Counted from the stretch's first letter, positions 21,492 through 33,808 are shown. The stretch: DNA of 64,000 nt from Sambucus nigra (GCA_949130495.1 OX422211.1:334212504-334276503), one strand, 5' to 3'. The notes: generated by a model not told the origin, from the sequence alone. Translations and numbers: made by a program.

Positions 21492-22330
21492 CCAAACCTT
21501 GTTATGAAATCCATGGAAATGCTCCCCATTTCCATATAAGAATCTCTAGTAGCTGAAGAAACCCTGTCGATTTCTTATGGTCCACCTTGACTAGTTGATA
21601 GGTGGCACACTTTGTGACGAACTCAATAATGTCTCTCTTTATGCCGCTCCACCAATACTACCGCCTCGTATCCTGGTACATCATATCCCCACCAAGATAT
21701 ACCGCAAATCAAGATTCGTGTGACTATATCATCACCGCATGTCATAGATCCACCCCCTCTGGAACAACAATACGTCCATTGAAGCGTAAGCCTCCCTCGG
21801 AACTCATTGATTAAGACTCGGGTCCCTCTGGTAGAAGATGTCGAATAATCTCCTGATAAAATGGATCCGCTGCCTGGGCCTGTACAACCCTCGTCACTAT
21901 CTGGGGCGTAACTGCCATAATTTACATGAATCATCAGGGAACTACATCCTGGTGTCCCAACTCCTTCCATTTCTCCTTTTCCACCTCACCTACTGGCCTA
22001 CGGATCAACGCATTAGCTAATATGTTATCCTTCCCTGGGTGGTGCTGTATATCAAACTAATAGTCCTTCATAAATTCAAGGCACCTGCGCTAATGTATAT
22101 TCAACTCTATCAGAGTGAACAAGTACTATAGTGACTTGTGCTCTGTGAACAAGAAAAATTTCTCCCCCAAGAGATAATGTCTCCAAATCTGAAGTGCAAA
22201 CACGACTGCTGCTAACTCTAAGTCGTGGGTGGGGTAATTCTTCTCGTGAGGCTTAAGCTTGCGGGAAGCATAAGCTATTGACTGATCCTCCTGCTGTAAG
22301 ACTCCACCAAGCCCTTGTGGGCAGGCATCA
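21492..22330 (-). pseudogene. Element A RNase H and integrase N-terminal part
   Basis: RNase H is at 22330-22020: [18 protein letters not shown], then [18 protein letters not shown] and a YLFT region, a close fit to chromovirus RNase H. To its left are the linker and integrase zinc region (about 21970-21600), with weak remnants, and the start of the core (WKWG...MDFITRFG) at 21580-21492. The first catalytic Asp (MDF) is just before the B insertion. Several stops are present. The remainder of the core lies at 8922-8410. Confidence 0.7.
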
Positions 22331-23050
22331 GTTTAAACTAAGTACTCCACTCCCGGCTTGGGTAGTGCTTGAACTGGTGCTGAAGTCAGCTTTCCCTTCA
22401 GCTCATCAAATTCCAACGGAAATGCATCATCCCAAATAAACTGTACACCCTTACAGGTCAAATTAGTCATCAGGCTCGCAATCTTAAAAAACCCTTGGAT
22501 TAACCATCTGTAATACTTGGCTAACCCAAAAAAGCAATGCACCTCTGTCGGTGTCGTGGGCTTACCCCACAATCTCACCACTGACATTTTCTCGGGTCCA
22601 CTGATGTCCCCAACTAAGAAACGATATGCCCCAAAAATTGAACCTCCTTCAGCCAAACCCCATATTTCTCATATTTAACATACAATTGATGCTCACGTAG
22701 TATCTGTATAACCCGATGCAAATGCTCGACATGATCCTCCTCGGTCTGGGAATAAATCTGGATGTCATTAATGAAGATAATGATAAACTGATCGAAGAAT
22801 TCTTTGAATACCGTATTCATTAATTTGATGAGCATAACCGGTGCTTTGGTTAGGACAAATGGCATAACTTGAAACTCATAGGACCCATATCTCATCAGAA
22901 AAGAAGTCCTCGACACGTCCTGCTCCCTGATACATAGTTGATGGTACCCCGACCTCAAGTCTATCTTTGAGAAGTAGCAAGCTCTTCTCAACTGGTCGAA
23001 TAAGTCATTAATTCAGGGCAACAAATATTTATTCCGTATTGTGACTTTAT
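22330..23050 (-). pseudogene. Element A reverse transcriptase
   Basis: The RT core is read at 22991-22614: [30 protein letters not shown], then IIIFINDIQIYSQTEEDH, YVKYEKYGVWLKEVQFLGHIV. The universally conserved [YF]xDD motif is FIND here, so the first catalytic Asp is Asn. A stop and a frameshift follow the LGHIVS motif, and the connection domain continues in another frame at 22656-22333 (VRLWGKPTTPTEVHCFFGL, AKYYRWLIQGF). The finger region ([29 protein letters not shown]) is in the preceding open stretch ending at 23013. Confidence 0.85.
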
Positions 23051-23790
23051 TTGAATCTCTGTAATCAACACACAATCTTAACAACCCATCTCTCTTCTTT
23101 ACAAATAGAACGGGAGCACCCCAAGGAGAGGTACTCCAACGAATGAGGCCCTGTATCAACAGCTGCTCAATATGATCCCATAACTCCCTCATCTCCGTCA
23201 GAGCCATATGGTAAGATGCACGGGCTATCAGTTGAATGCCTGACGTCAAATCTATCATAAAATCTATCTCTTTACCTGGAGGTAGTCCTGATATATCCTG
23301 AAATACATCGGCGTACTCATGAACAACAGGAATCAAATCAAGGGGAATCACAACTATCGTAGAGGTCTCCTCCTCTATATAAAACAAGTGAGTTGATAAT
23401 CCTCCCTCTGGAAGAGGCATCGCCACTTTGAAAATATCCAGACTAGGGATGGCAAAAATAATACTCCTACTAAAGAAGTTGATCATGGACCTATATGCGA
23501 CTAGCCAATCCATCCTGATAATTGCGTCGTACTCTAACAAGTCTAAAACAAGCTTGTCGGTTGGAAAAATAAGACTCCCAATCACTATACCCATACCCTG
23601 ACATATAAAGAAAATCATCGACCCATTACCCAACGCGCGAGCCTCCAAAAGTCACTATACTGTCGACCGTGTCTAATAACCCTGTGGCCCGTGCAAATCT
23701 AGTGGCTATGAAAGAGTGTGAGGCCCACATGTCAAACAAAATATTCCCTATAGACCCATGGATAGAAAACATACCCTGAACTGCGAGTGG
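23013..23790 (-). pseudogene. Element A protease and linker to RT
   Basis: On the minus strand the text GNILFDMWASHSFIATRFAR (about 23730-23680) is the aspartic protease active-site region; related elements carry DSGA or DTGA where this has DMWA. Then [20 protein letters not shown] gives the conserved GMDWL-like motif with Arg for Gly. A linker follows with [20 protein letters not shown] and [18 protein letters not shown] leading into the RT. The stretch 23648-23013 is open for 211 codons; a break lies near 23650. Confidence 0.75.
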
Positions 23791-24296
23791 AGACTGTGGA
23801 GACACTGCTTGGTGGACGTTGTAAACACGCCCATATTATAGCCGTCCCTATTGAATCGGGGTTTCTAGGATGGAACACAAAGATGGAACTGGCGCTGGTG
23901 CTGGGAGAGTGGCTGGGAAGATTGGCCTCTGAGGCTCCTAGTGAGCACCTTGTAACTAAGGAAACTTCCCCTCGTCGAGGCAATCAAATCGTTTGGGGCT
24001 AGTCTTACCACATGTAAAAAATTTACCAATAAAGTTTCTCCCTTGTTTTCCCTGATGGCCTCGGCCTGCTGGCTGTTACCACCACACCCTTGGCCCTGGT
24101 GGCCCTGCTTGAACCGCTGCTGGCTCGGGTGGCCCAGTTGTCCTTGACAGCCCTCATGGCCATGCCTGAAACCCTTTGTCCATAATGAAATCCCCCTAAT
24201 CTGAACCTCTTAGTATAATCCCCTTTATGGGAACTCTGTTCACTCTGCCTCTGCTGACTTTGAGCTGCGAGTGCCCCGCTTACACTACCTCCACCT
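23790..24296 (-). pseudogene. Element A gag C-terminal part
   Basis: Low-complexity Gly/Gln/Arg-rich text (AAQSQQRQSEQSSHKGD, then ALVVTAS-like repeats) is read on the minus strand, typical of the basic tail of chromovirus Gag before the protease. The zinc knuckle itself is not clearly readable. At 24296 the gag is cut by element C and continues at 49515 with ANRAGHV, so 24296 and 49515 were adjacent before C inserted. Confidence 0.55.
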
Positions 24297-25791
24297 TCTA
24301 ATGCCCTGTTCTTTTATGGATATTTAAATTATATGAGTGGGTGTAATTTAATAATTTGAGAATTTAAAGTAATTAAGATGGACTGATTATATTTCATGTC
24401 GCATGTGAATAAAAATGGCATGTGATGTTATTTTATGTGAAAAACATGTGTGGATATGTGTTGGGTTTAAGACGTGAATTTTTTATAAGTGACTCAAATG
24501 GAGATTTCGATTTCACGGTTGGTCTCGGAAGGGCCGAGATAGTCAAAATAGAGTACCGTGGAGTAGTGTTTGGGTTTCGGGGGCTTTTTGGATCAGTAGG
24601 GACTTACATTTGTGTATAGGAGGCAATTTTGGGTTTAAAAAGGGATAACCCTTATTTCTTCTCTTATAAGCAGTGAGAAAGAGAGAAGGAAAGAAAGAAA
24701 GAAGAAAGAAGGAAGAAAAGGGAGAAAAAGAGGAGACTCGGGCCAAGCTCCGATGGATTCTAGCACGAGCTTGTCGGATTTATCCATCCAGGAAAGTGTT
24801 TAACTTGCTTTAATGATTTAAGTGTGCTTATTTTTCATATTATAGTTGGTGTAAAAACTATAAGATTTTGGGTTTGGGATTCTTGCACGAAAATGGGTTT
24901 TGGGGAGATGATTTCACGTGATTTTGATGTGATAATAATCCCACATGAAATCCAAGTTAAAATCCATGTTAATGGTATAAATTATGGTGAGAAATTGGAT
25001 GAAATAAAAATGGTGGGTTTAACGGCATTATGGTTTAATGCTTAGATAAATTGATGAATCCCAAGAATAACTTGGTATGTTGGGTAAATCATAGTGTGTA
25101 GATGTTATTAATGAGGTTGGGTGATGTTAGAATCCATAAAATTTGGGTTGGATGAGTGTTAGAGTGAATTTCGTAGAAAGGAAAAATATAAACAGACCGG
25201 AGTGGTTCGAATTTAGGTTACCGGATCAATCTATTTATGACCTAACTGGTTCATTTTTCTTGGAAACCGGATCGATCCGATTTTGACAAAAAAAAACTGG
25301 GGAAGTTTTCTTAGACTAAAAAGATTTGAAAAGAAATTTCTTTTTGGACATAGATAGTAGGGTATCCTAAATAGAGTGCGAGAACCTATAAAAGAGTAAA
25401 TGGTCTATGTATAAGTCTCGGGATAGTGGGAAAGATCCGTTGTTTGAATTTAGGAATGTTTGGGACGAATGACATTCGAATAATTATTCGGCGGGTTCAT
25501 ACTTATATATTTATGCGTGTAGAATATATATGCCCATTATATATGGGTAGAATATATATATGCTGAATATGTATGAGTAAATCCAAAGGTGTGAGTAGGA
25601 TGATATAAGAATACTAGCTAAACGTGATATGCTACTATTCGGAAATAAGATATGTGAAAATTATATCATAAGTGAGTGAATACTTATGGGATTAAAATAA
25701 GTTGTGTGTATATTTATTGATTAATATGAATTAGTATATTCAGGATTATAGGCTAATGCCAAGTGAGATAGGCCAAAATAGTATAATTTGA

Positions 25792-25793
<2 letters not shown>

Positions 25794-25836
<43 letters not shown>
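25794..25836. repeat. (AT)n microsatellite
   Basis: About 21 AT units within C's 5' LTR; the homologous part of the 3' LTR has only a few units. Confidence 0.95.
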
Positions 25837-25839
<3 letters not shown>

Positions 25840-26276
25840 GGGTGTAAAGATAGTATATATATAATGTGACTATAAATATATTTGTGTTCGATTCATATAG
25901 TTATGTGGAACATACCCTACTAGTGCTATCATGGGAAGTTGAACGATGTGTGTGAATACTCTGGCTCGAGGAGTAGGGAGAGTATAGCCCCAGGTCATAG
26001 TCGTCCAGTTATATTACAGTGTGATTTTTATTATGGGTGAGACTTCTTGGGTATGATTCAGTCTCACTTTTGGGTGAGGAACTATGACTACTTCCCCCAA
26101 TGTTGGTGTGATTTAGGGTTCAGTGTGAGATTCCGACCTGGCTTCCCGAGAGAACGTGTGAGAAATTTCCTGAAGGATGATAGCATTTCTCAAGATTGCA
26201 TCCATTGAGTTATATCTCTGAGGGATATTAGATATACTTATATAGTGTGCGATATATAAGTATGGATATACTTGAA

Positions 26277-26278
<2 letters not shown>

Positions 26279-26358
<80 letters not shown>

Positions 26359-26384
26359 GTGTGTGTGTGTGTGTGTGTGTGTGT
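26279..26384. repeat. Compound (TA)n(TG)n microsatellite in C 5' LTR
   Basis: About 39 TA units followed by about 13 TG units. The homologous site in the 3' LTR (48496-48555) has a short TG/TA/GA series instead. Confidence 0.95.
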
Positions 26385-27012
26385 GGACTAAACAAGGAAA
26401 GAAATGTGAGTAATTTGTGGTTTATCCATGAGTATAAAATTCGGAATAAATTTTGTTTTATACGTATATAAAGATGAGAATATTATATACGAGATAATAA
26501 CCCTAAAATTTGAATGGGGTAATAACTAATGAACGTTATTTAAAATGAATGGTTATATGAGAAGCGAGAAATTATAATTTATATGCTTGAGAGAACGCTT
26601 ATAATATTGTATATATGCGAGGTACGTGATAGTGTGTGGTGAGTTGGATGTTTTGTGAGATGCTAGTTAGGATGGGTAGTGTAACTAAGGTATTTAAAAT
26701 ACATACGATAGGTGCTCACTATTAGATGAGAGGTGAGGGGTATGTCATCTGAGTGTGACACTAGTTTAAATATGGAGAGTGTCGTATTTTAAATATTAAA
26801 GTATGTTAATAACTTGCTAAAATAATTTTCAAAACTCGAGCTCTGACCCGTATTTTTTTCCTTTTCTTTCTTCTCCTATGTATACAGTTTAGGTGTTTAG
26901 ACACAGGGACGCCTGGATGACTATTCTTTCGAGTCAGACGTCACTGCCATAGCAGTGGATGTTGGTAGGAAATTGTATAAACACTTCTCTCCTTGTGATA
27001 TAGATAAGAGGG

Positions 27013-27599
27013 CCTTTGAGCTTAAACACAGCTAGATTCACTTTCTGGTTATCTGGAACCTTCATAACTAAGATAGTTTCTAGATCCCTGACCCACATCT
27101 CAGCTTCCGTAGGTTCAACTGACCCTGAATATTCTGGAGGATTCAACTTCAAAAACTTCTCATGCATGGAATCTTTCATTTCCTTCCTTGCCTCTTTCTC
27201 AATCCTGGCCACAGTCTTGGATTCTAGATATCTAGCCTGTTGTTCTTCCATTTGTGCCATATTTCTTTCTTGTGGCTCTGCCATCCTCATCATTGCCTGT
27301 GCCATTATTTGCATCTCTGTAGGCTGCTCTTGCTCTCTAGCCCTTCCAGCAACACTTTGCTCCACTTCAGTATTCTCTGTACGAGAAGCAACTCCCTCTT
27401 CTCTAGGTTGTCCATTCCCAGGTTCCATCTGGAATTATCTGTAATACAATAAAATTCTAACAACCAATATAAACAGTTTACAGTACTAAACTATTTGTTA
27501 GTATATAAACAATTCAATAATATCAAATCAATCAATAACTGCCATCTAATCGTCACACACGTCCAGAATTAATAACCTAGACGCTCTGATACCACTAAT
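27013..27599 (-). repeat. Partial tandem copy of D: gag start and primer site
   Basis: It is nearly identical to 34059-34648. The only difference noticed is a missing GCA near 27070. It includes the gag ATG (27428), codons to about the LKG motif, and the TGGTATCAGAGC site (minus, 27583-27594). The gag is cut at 27013, where C's LTR begins. Confidence 0.9.
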
Positions 27600-29766
27600 T
27601 GTCACACCCCAAACCCAATATCCATACTAATCATTTATTATTAGAATAATTAAATCATAATCTAGAGCCCATTGGAAATATAATTCATCTATCCATATTT
27701 TACTGTATAATGCGCATAATCAACATAATATTATTATTGTGCCATAACGAAATCAATATCAGAGTCATAATTTAAGCGGACATACAATACTATGATTAAC
27801 TACGATAAAATTTCACAATCATCAACTCAATCCATACTAACGCAAAATATACAATGTGTGAGTAAATTAAAATCTTCAGCGTGACAATGATAAAATCCCC
27901 ACATTTAAACCCCGGCTCCTTCCAACGGTGCAACTCTCAAAGTTACCGGTCATATGGTATTCTAGTTGGCAGCATAGAAACCTGAAATTGTTAAAATATA
28001 ACTGTAAGCATTAAGCTTAGTGAGGTACTCCTTCCCTACAATGTAATAACAATTCTATATAGAGTAAGTGGATATAAAATCCGAACAATCCTTCCCATTG
28101 GCAATAACAAATCCTGGAACATAAGTTCCAACAAATCATTGGATCTTTGTCCAATTCCAATCCTGGATCATAAGACCCAACCAATCCTGGATATTTTAAT
28201 ATCCAAACAAATCCTGAATACCGAAGTATTCAAACAAATCCGCTCTTAGAGCTATATTCATATTTATATATGAAACAAATCATAAGTACACTCACCTTGA
28301 CAGTTTAACTGGATTTTCCCTTGCCTTTATCCTGTACTTGTTCAATCAGCTCTCCTTCCCTTCCTATCATTCTCACAATATTAGTATCATCATAAGAATA
28401 TTAATAGTCCAAAGAATAACTGCAATCATAACTCAATTCATAAGCATCATATTATTCAATTCAAATCATTCATTAAAATGAAGTCCCATCTAGACTCAGG
28501 TTCTGATATCTAACATATTCAAATTACAGCCCAAACCCTTTTTAATTATTCTTGGTAATCCAATCCTTATTATATCATGTTTCCAAAACAAAAGACGGCA
28601 CATCATTCCGAGTTTCCTAGAGCAAAATAAGCCTATTTCTTCACTACATAGCAAATCTGCCCTATAGGCTCTTTTATCGTTCATTCAACTTCCAGGAATT
28701 TTCATGATTTTTCTACATCATAAATTTCTATGATCTTTCACCCAACATCAGTAAACACATTGAAAAATATAAGATTAAAGTTTCATAATTTTTAAGGTTC
28801 GTTTGCTATGTCAAGCAAAACACCGAACACATGGCGGGCATATTTTCATCCTTAGGGCAGATTTCTTACCCGAGCTTCAAACCCTCACCAAGGACTCATT
28901 TGTTGGTATTTTCACATGATTTTCGGATATGTCATACATATATGAGTCCATGTTAATATCCAATTGGAAGCAATCGATTCCAGTAACTATACAAAAATAT
29001 ATGGAAGTTTGAATAAACAAAGTTTCTAAACAAAGCAATCTTAGGGTTTTGTACATTCAACTTAACTTAAACTTGCATATATCCATACATATGCACCCAA
29101 ACATGAAAGTTCAATAAAAATCAAGGATTTATATCATATAAATCGTAAATGAAAGAAAAAATAGCAAGATTCATGGTTGGAATTACCTTAGGGGCTTTTT
29201 CGTAATTTTCTATGAATTTTCTTCAATTTTCTCCTCACTTTTTCTTCCTAACTTCCAACTTCTCTTTCCTTAGGCTTAAAATCTCTCATGGCTGCATTTT
29301 GGCTGAATAAAGAGGTAATTCTAAGTGTTTGAGGTCGGCCAAAGCCACCACCCTTCCCAACCAATGAGAATAAAACATTTGTTGCCATATTAAGACAAAA
29401 TACTACTTAACGGATGGACTACTTTGCCCTTGTTTCGTAATTTTCGTATAACTTCTCACTTGAACCTCCGTTTCATTCACCGTTTGTTGTGTTACAACCA
29501 TAACTCACTTGTCTACAATTATGTAGTTTTCACCTCAAGTCAATTGTTATGTCATAAAGGTCAAAACTAGCCTTAAACATGGACATTCCTATCGAAACCT
29601 TCAAATTTTGTATTTGTAACTAATTCGACATTTCATGCTTTTTGGAGGTAGGATTAGACTAAACATAATAAATTAACATCACATATATTAATAACACACT
29701 AATCATATCACACAAGCTAGGCATGATTTACGTATAATTAATCATAATTATATTCGGGTTGTCACA
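27600..29766 (-). repeat. 3' LTR of element D
   Basis: It starts TGTGACAACCC and ends GGGTGTGACA on the element strand. It differs from 34649-36815 at 28093, 29151, 29461 and 29639 (approximate positions). It holds the hairpin array at 28070-28281. The pol stop codon lies 19 bases inside its 5' end. Confidence 0.95.
28070..28281 (-). repeat. Array of nine short hairpins with conserved linkers (D 3' LTR copy)
   Basis: Plus-strand stems: GGAT/ATCC (28070-28082); TTCC/GGCA (28092-28103, broken here but TGCC/GGCA in the 5' LTR); TGGAAC/GTTCCA (28115-28130); ATTGGA/TCCAAT (28138-28155); TGGATC/GACCCA (28164-28179, one mismatch); TGGATATT/AATATCCA (28188-28205); TGAATAC/GTATTCA (28215-28232); GCTC/GAGC (28242-28252); TTCATAT/ATATGAA (28257-28274). 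Six of the nine gaps read ACAAATC(C) or CCAATCC or a close variant. In the sense RNA the seventh hairpin has a C(UUCG)G tetraloop. Confidence 0.8.
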
Positions 29767-32483
29767 ATTCTCCCCCTGTTAGGAAATTTCGTCCTCGAAA
29801 TTGACATACCTTGGTTGTCCGAATCAAACAAATAGGGATAACGCATTTTCATGCTATCCTCACTCTCCCATGTAGCTTCTTCCATGGAATGCCTTCTCCA
29901 CACAACTTTCACAAGTGGGATCACCTTTGATCTTAATATTTGTTCTTTCCTATCAACGATAGCAAGCGGTTCTTCCACGTAGCTCAAATCTTCCTTCAAC
30001 TCAATAGGTTGTTCCACCAATACATGTGAAGGGTCTGCTACATACTTTCTCAACATAGAAACATGGAAAACATCATGTAACCGAGATAATTCTGGTGGTA
30101 ACGCTAACTTGTAGGCAACCATCCCGACTTTCTCAAGGATTTCATAAGGTCCAATGTAGCGTGGACTTAATTTCCCTTTCTTTCCAAACCTCATAACTCC
30201 TTTCCATGGAGATATCCGAAGAAACACATAATCCCCTTTCTGGAATTCCAAATCTTTTCGTCGTTTATCCGCATAACTTTTTTGTCTGCTTTGAGCTATT
30301 CTCATTCTATCTTGAATAATCTTCACTTTTTCAGTGGTGACTTCAATTAATTCTGGACCCTCTATCTTCCTTTCACCAACTTCACCCCAACATATCGGTG
30401 TACGACATCGTCTACCATACAAGGCTTCATATGGAGCCATACCAATAGTAGACTGAAAACTATTGTTATATGCAAATTCTATCAAAGGCAAATATTCATC
30501 CCAATTACCTTTGAAATCAAGCACACAAGCTCTAAGCATATCTTCCAAAATCTGTATTGTCCTTTTAGACTGCCCATCTGTCTGAGGGTGAAAAGCCGTA
30601 CTAAACTTCAAGTTTGTACCCATAGCATACTGCAAGCTATCCCAAAATCTGGATGTAAAAGTAGGGTCCCTATCTGAAACAATAGATACCGGTGCTCCAT
30701 GCAATCGAATAATTTCATTAACATATAATCTAGCATACCTATCAACTGTATACGTAGTCTTGACTGCTAGAAAGTGAGCGGACTTTGTCAATCTATCCAC
30801 CACTACCCAAATCGAATCTGACCCCTTCTGAGATCGAGGAAGCCCAACCACAAAATCCATCGTTACATGATCCCATTTCCATTCTGGTATCGGCAATGGC
30901 TGAAGCAGACCAGTAGGTTTTTGATGCTCCACTTTCACTTGCTGACATATAAGGCACCTCGCAACAAAATCAGCTATTTCCTTCTTCATATTATTCCACC
31001 AATAATGCTCCTTTAAATCCCTATACATTTTAGTGCTACCAGGATGCATAGTATAAATGGAATTATGAGCCTCATCTAAAATTTCCTCTTTCAATCCACA
31101 CACATTAGGCACACACAACCGATGCTTATACAATAAAGTGCCATCATTCACAATACAAAAATCTTCAGACTTACCATCTCGGAGATCTTGTCGTTTCTTC
31201 TCAAGGAAAGGATCTTGACTTTGCAAATCATGAATACGGGTAGCTAACAAAGGCCTCACGCTTACATGAGCAAAGAATCTGTCCCCATCTACTAGCTGCA
31301 ATTCCACTCCCATCAATCTCAACTCCATAATATGAGCAACTCTAGCACATCGAATACACGATAACCTGCCTGAAGCCTTTCTACTCAAAGCGTCTGCAAC
31401 TACATTTGCCTTTCCTGGGTGGTAGTGAATTGTACAATCATAATCTTTAATTAACTCCATCCACCGCCTCTGCCTCAAATTCAACTCCTTCTGAGTAAAC
31501 AAATACTTAAGGCTTTGATGGTCAGTAAAAATTTCACATACCTCACCATATAGATAATGACGCCATAATTTCAAAGCAAATACAATAGCAGCAAGTTCCA
31601 AATCATGTGTAGGATAATTACGTTCATGTGTACGCAACTGCCTAGAAGCATAGGCAATAACTTTACCATGCTGCATAAAAACACAACCCAACCCCTGATG
31701 TGAAGCATCGGTATAAACAACAAAACCATCTCCACTATGCGGAATAGTAAGAACAGGTGCGGTTACCAACCTCTTTTTCAATTCATCAAAACTATTTTCG
31801 CAATCAGAATTCCATTCAAACTTAACATCTTTCCGAGTCAGTTTAGTCATTGGTAAGGCAATCGAAGAAAATCCCTTAATAAACCTTCTATAATACCCAG
31901 CTAAACCCAGAAAACTCCTCACCTCAGTCACATTATCGGGTCTCTCCCATTTCACAATAGCCTCTACCTTTTTAGGATCAACACATATACCATCTCCAGA
32001 AATAACATGGCCTAAAAATGCAACTTGTGATAGCCAAAATTCACACTTGCTAAACTTGGCATACAACTTCTTATCTTTCAACAGATTCAAAATAGTTGTG
32101 AGATGTTTTTCATGTTCAACCATATCACGGGAATAAATCAGAATATCATCAATAAAAACTATCACAAATGAATCAACAAAAGGATGCAGTACCCGGTTCA
32201 TAAGATCCATAAATACAGCTGGAGCATTAGTCACCCCAAAAGGCATCACAAGAAATTCAAAATGACCATACCGAGTACGGAAAGCGGTTTTAGAAATATC
32301 ACTTTCCTTCACCCTCACCTGATGATAACCCGATCGCAAGTCTATCTTTGAAAACACTTTAGCACCCTGCAACTGATCAAACAAATCATCTATACGAGGT
32401 AAAGGATACTTGTTCTTAATTGTAGCTTTATTCAGTTGCCTATAATCAATACACAAACGCATGGTACCATCTTTCTTTTTCAC
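29748..32483 (-). CDS. Element D pol: RT, RNase H, integrase, chromodomain
   Basis: The 911-codon frame lacks the first RT residues because of a frameshift just upstream. RT carries [10 protein letters not shown] (residues 11-20), [11 protein letters not shown] (45-55) and FIDD (110-113, catalytic). RNase H starts at YTDAS (257-261), with HDLELAA near 293. The integrase zinc domain has H473, H480, C510 and C513. The core has MDF (D543) and SDRDP (D604), but the expected Glu at 640 is Lys (codon AAA, plus-strand 30564-30566), which should kill strand transfer. The GPY/F region and a chromodomain (about 825-886, ending MRYPYLF) follow. The frame then reads through the polypurine tract and stops inside the 3' LTR. 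The family is Tekay/Del-like chromovirus. Apart from the breaks named, it is intact. Confidence 0.95.
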   Translation of the reverse strand: MKKKDGTMRLCIDYRQLNKATIKNKYPLPRIDDLFDQLQGAKVFSKIDLRSGYHQVRVKESDISKTAFRTRYGHFEFLVMPFGVTNAPAVFMDLMNRVLHPFVDSFVIVFIDDILIYSRDMVEHEKHLTTILNLLKDKKLYAKFSKCEFWLSQVAFLGHVISGDGICVDPKKVEAIVKWERPDNVTEVRSFLGLAGYYRRFIKGFSSIALPMTKLTRKDVKFEWNSDCENSFDELKKRLVTAPVLTIPHSGDGFVVYTDASHQGLGCVFMQHGKVIAYASRQLRTHERNYPTHDLELAAIVFALKLWRHYLYGEVCEIFTDHQSLKYLFTQKELNLRQRRWMELIKDYDCTIHYHPGKANVVADALSRKASGRLSCIRCARVAHIMELRLMGVELQLVDGDRFFAHVSVRPLLATRIHDLQSQDPFLEKKRQDLRDGKSEDFCIVNDGTLLYKHRLCVPNVCGLKEEILDEAHNSIYTMHPGSTKMYRDLKEHYWWNNMKKEIADFVARCLICQQVKVEHQKPTGLLQPLPIPEWKWDHVTMDFVVGLPRSQKGSDSIWVVVDRLTKSAHFLAVKTTYTVDRYARLYVNEIIRLHGAPVSIVSDRDPTFTSRFWDSLQYAMGTNLKFSTAFHPQTDGQSKRTIQILEDMLRACVLDFKGNWDEYLPLIEFAYNNSFQSTIGMAPYEALYGRRCRTPICWGEVGERKIEGPELIEVTTEKVKIIQDRMRIAQSRQKSYADKRRKDLEFQKGDYVFLRISPWKGVMRFGKKGKLSPRYIGPYEILEKVGMVAYKLALPPELSRLHDVFHVSMLRKYVADPSHVLVEQPIELKEDLSYVEEPLAIVDRKEQILRSKVIPLVKVVWRRHSMEEATWESEDSMKMRYPYLFDSDNQGMSISRTKFPNRGRIVTTRI
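29767..29780 (-). other. Polypurine tract of element D
   Basis: On the minus strand AACAGGGGGAGAAT lies directly before the LTR start TGTGACAACC. This is the plus-strand primer position. Confidence 0.85.
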
Positions 32484-33766
32484 AAATAAAACTGGCGCAC
32501 CCCATGGAGATACGCTAGGTTGTATGAACCCTTATCAAGTAAATCTTGCAACTGGATCTTAAGTTCTTTCAACTCAGCAGGTGCCATTCTATACGGTGCC
32601 ATAGAAATAGGGGTTGTCCCTGCTGCTAATTCAATACTAAATTCAACTTCTCTTTCTGGAGGTAACCCTGGCAACTCACTAGGAAACACTTCAGGAAAAT
32701 CCCGTACAATAGGAACATCGACTAATTGTAAAGCCCCCTTCCTAGTGTCAAGAACATATGCAATAAAACCCTCACAACCCTTACTCAATAATTTCCTTGT
32801 CTGAATAGCAGAAATGATGCAACTGGGAACAATTTTCCTTTCCCCCATAAATTTAAATTCAGGCTCACCAGGCATATTAAAAACAACTTCCTTACGGAAA
32901 CAATCCATGGATGCATGATATTTGGATAGCCAATCCATTCCCAGAATTATATCAAAATCAGAAATATCCAATGGAAGTAGATCTATAATTGTATCTCTAG
33001 ACCCCACAGTCAAAACACAATCATGAAAAACATATTCAGTTACAACCATATCCCCCATAGGCATATAAATACCCAACCCCACATCTAAACGAGCACACGG
33101 TATATTCAGGTATATGGCAAAAGCATAGGACACAAAAGAATGTGTGGAACCAGGATCAACCAAAACATAAGCACTTCTATCACTAACAGAAAGTGTACCT
33201 GTCACCACATCTGGCGTAATCTGAGCTTCTTTCATCGTAAAGACTCGTCCACCTGGCCTGGAACCACTAGCTTGTCCTCTACCCACACTCTTCACTGTAC
33301 TGCCCGGAGATAACATTCTGCTTGCTACCTCACTATGTGCTGCTGGAGTCTGTGCCAATTGCGGACAATTCTTCTTAATATGCCCCACTTGATGACAATG
33401 GTAGCATTCCAATCCCTTAAGCTTAGGACACTCAGATTTATAATGCCCTTCCTCTTTACAAAAGAAACATGTAACACCTCCTATTAGGGCCTCACCTCTC
33501 CCTGACTTTCTGGCTGAACCAAAAGATCCTCCACCCCTGGTATCTCTACCAAACCTCCCCTGACCTCTACCACTATCTCCACCACCTCTTTGAAATTTAT
33601 GAGGTTCCACCTTAACACTTCCACTCTCACCTCCCCTATACTGAGATGCGTCGAATCTACTTTTCTTAAAACTCTCTCTGCTCGCCACCCCTTGGTTCAT
33701 TTGCCTTTCTGCTATCATGGCTTTGTTTACCAGAGAAGCATAATCTTCTAACTCATAAGTGGCCAC
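32480..33766 (-). pseudogene. Element D gag C-terminus and protease
   Basis: The 428-codon open stretch is in the same frame as the upstream gag part, separated by a single TGA. It begins with the end of the Gag core (YELEDYASLVNKAMIAERQM) and passes through an Arg/Gly-rich region. It then has two CCHC knuckles at residues 100-113 (CFFCKEEGHYKSEC) and 121-134 (CYHCHQVGHIKKNC) that would bind RNA. The protease follows with LVDPGSTHSFVS (catalytic Asp 204) and IILGMDWLSKYHASM, and then the lead-in to RT. Near 32525-32533 one base is missing relative to the expected frame, so the end is out of frame with pol, which overlaps by 4 bases. Confidence 0.9.
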
Positions 33767-33808
33767 TCTATTTTGAATAGGCCAAATCAGTCCATCTTGA
33801 AACTTACT

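Larger units (their letters stand above)
24297..27012 (+). repeat. Element C 5' LTR, first part
   Basis: It aligns with 46855-49172 from the TAATGCCCTG start (TAATACCCCA in the 3' LTR) onward. The TG terminus has become TC. It includes a purine-rich leader (near 24675-24735) after a TATAA-like CTTATAAG, and two microsatellites. It is cut at 27012 by D-derived sequence. Confidence 0.85.

Noticed and set aside
26247..26471. Open frame of alternating Tyr-Ile and Cys-Val
   Set aside because: It is the translation of the (TA)n(TG)n microsatellite.
28070..28281. tRNA or simple tandem repeat as the explanation of the hairpin array
   Set aside because: No cloverleaf or anticodon arm is present, and unit cores differ in sequence while their complementarity is kept, so a plain tandem repeat does not describe it.
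28496..28684. Open frame present twice (also 35545-35733)
   Set aside because: The duplication is explained by the two D LTRs; there is no sign of coding.
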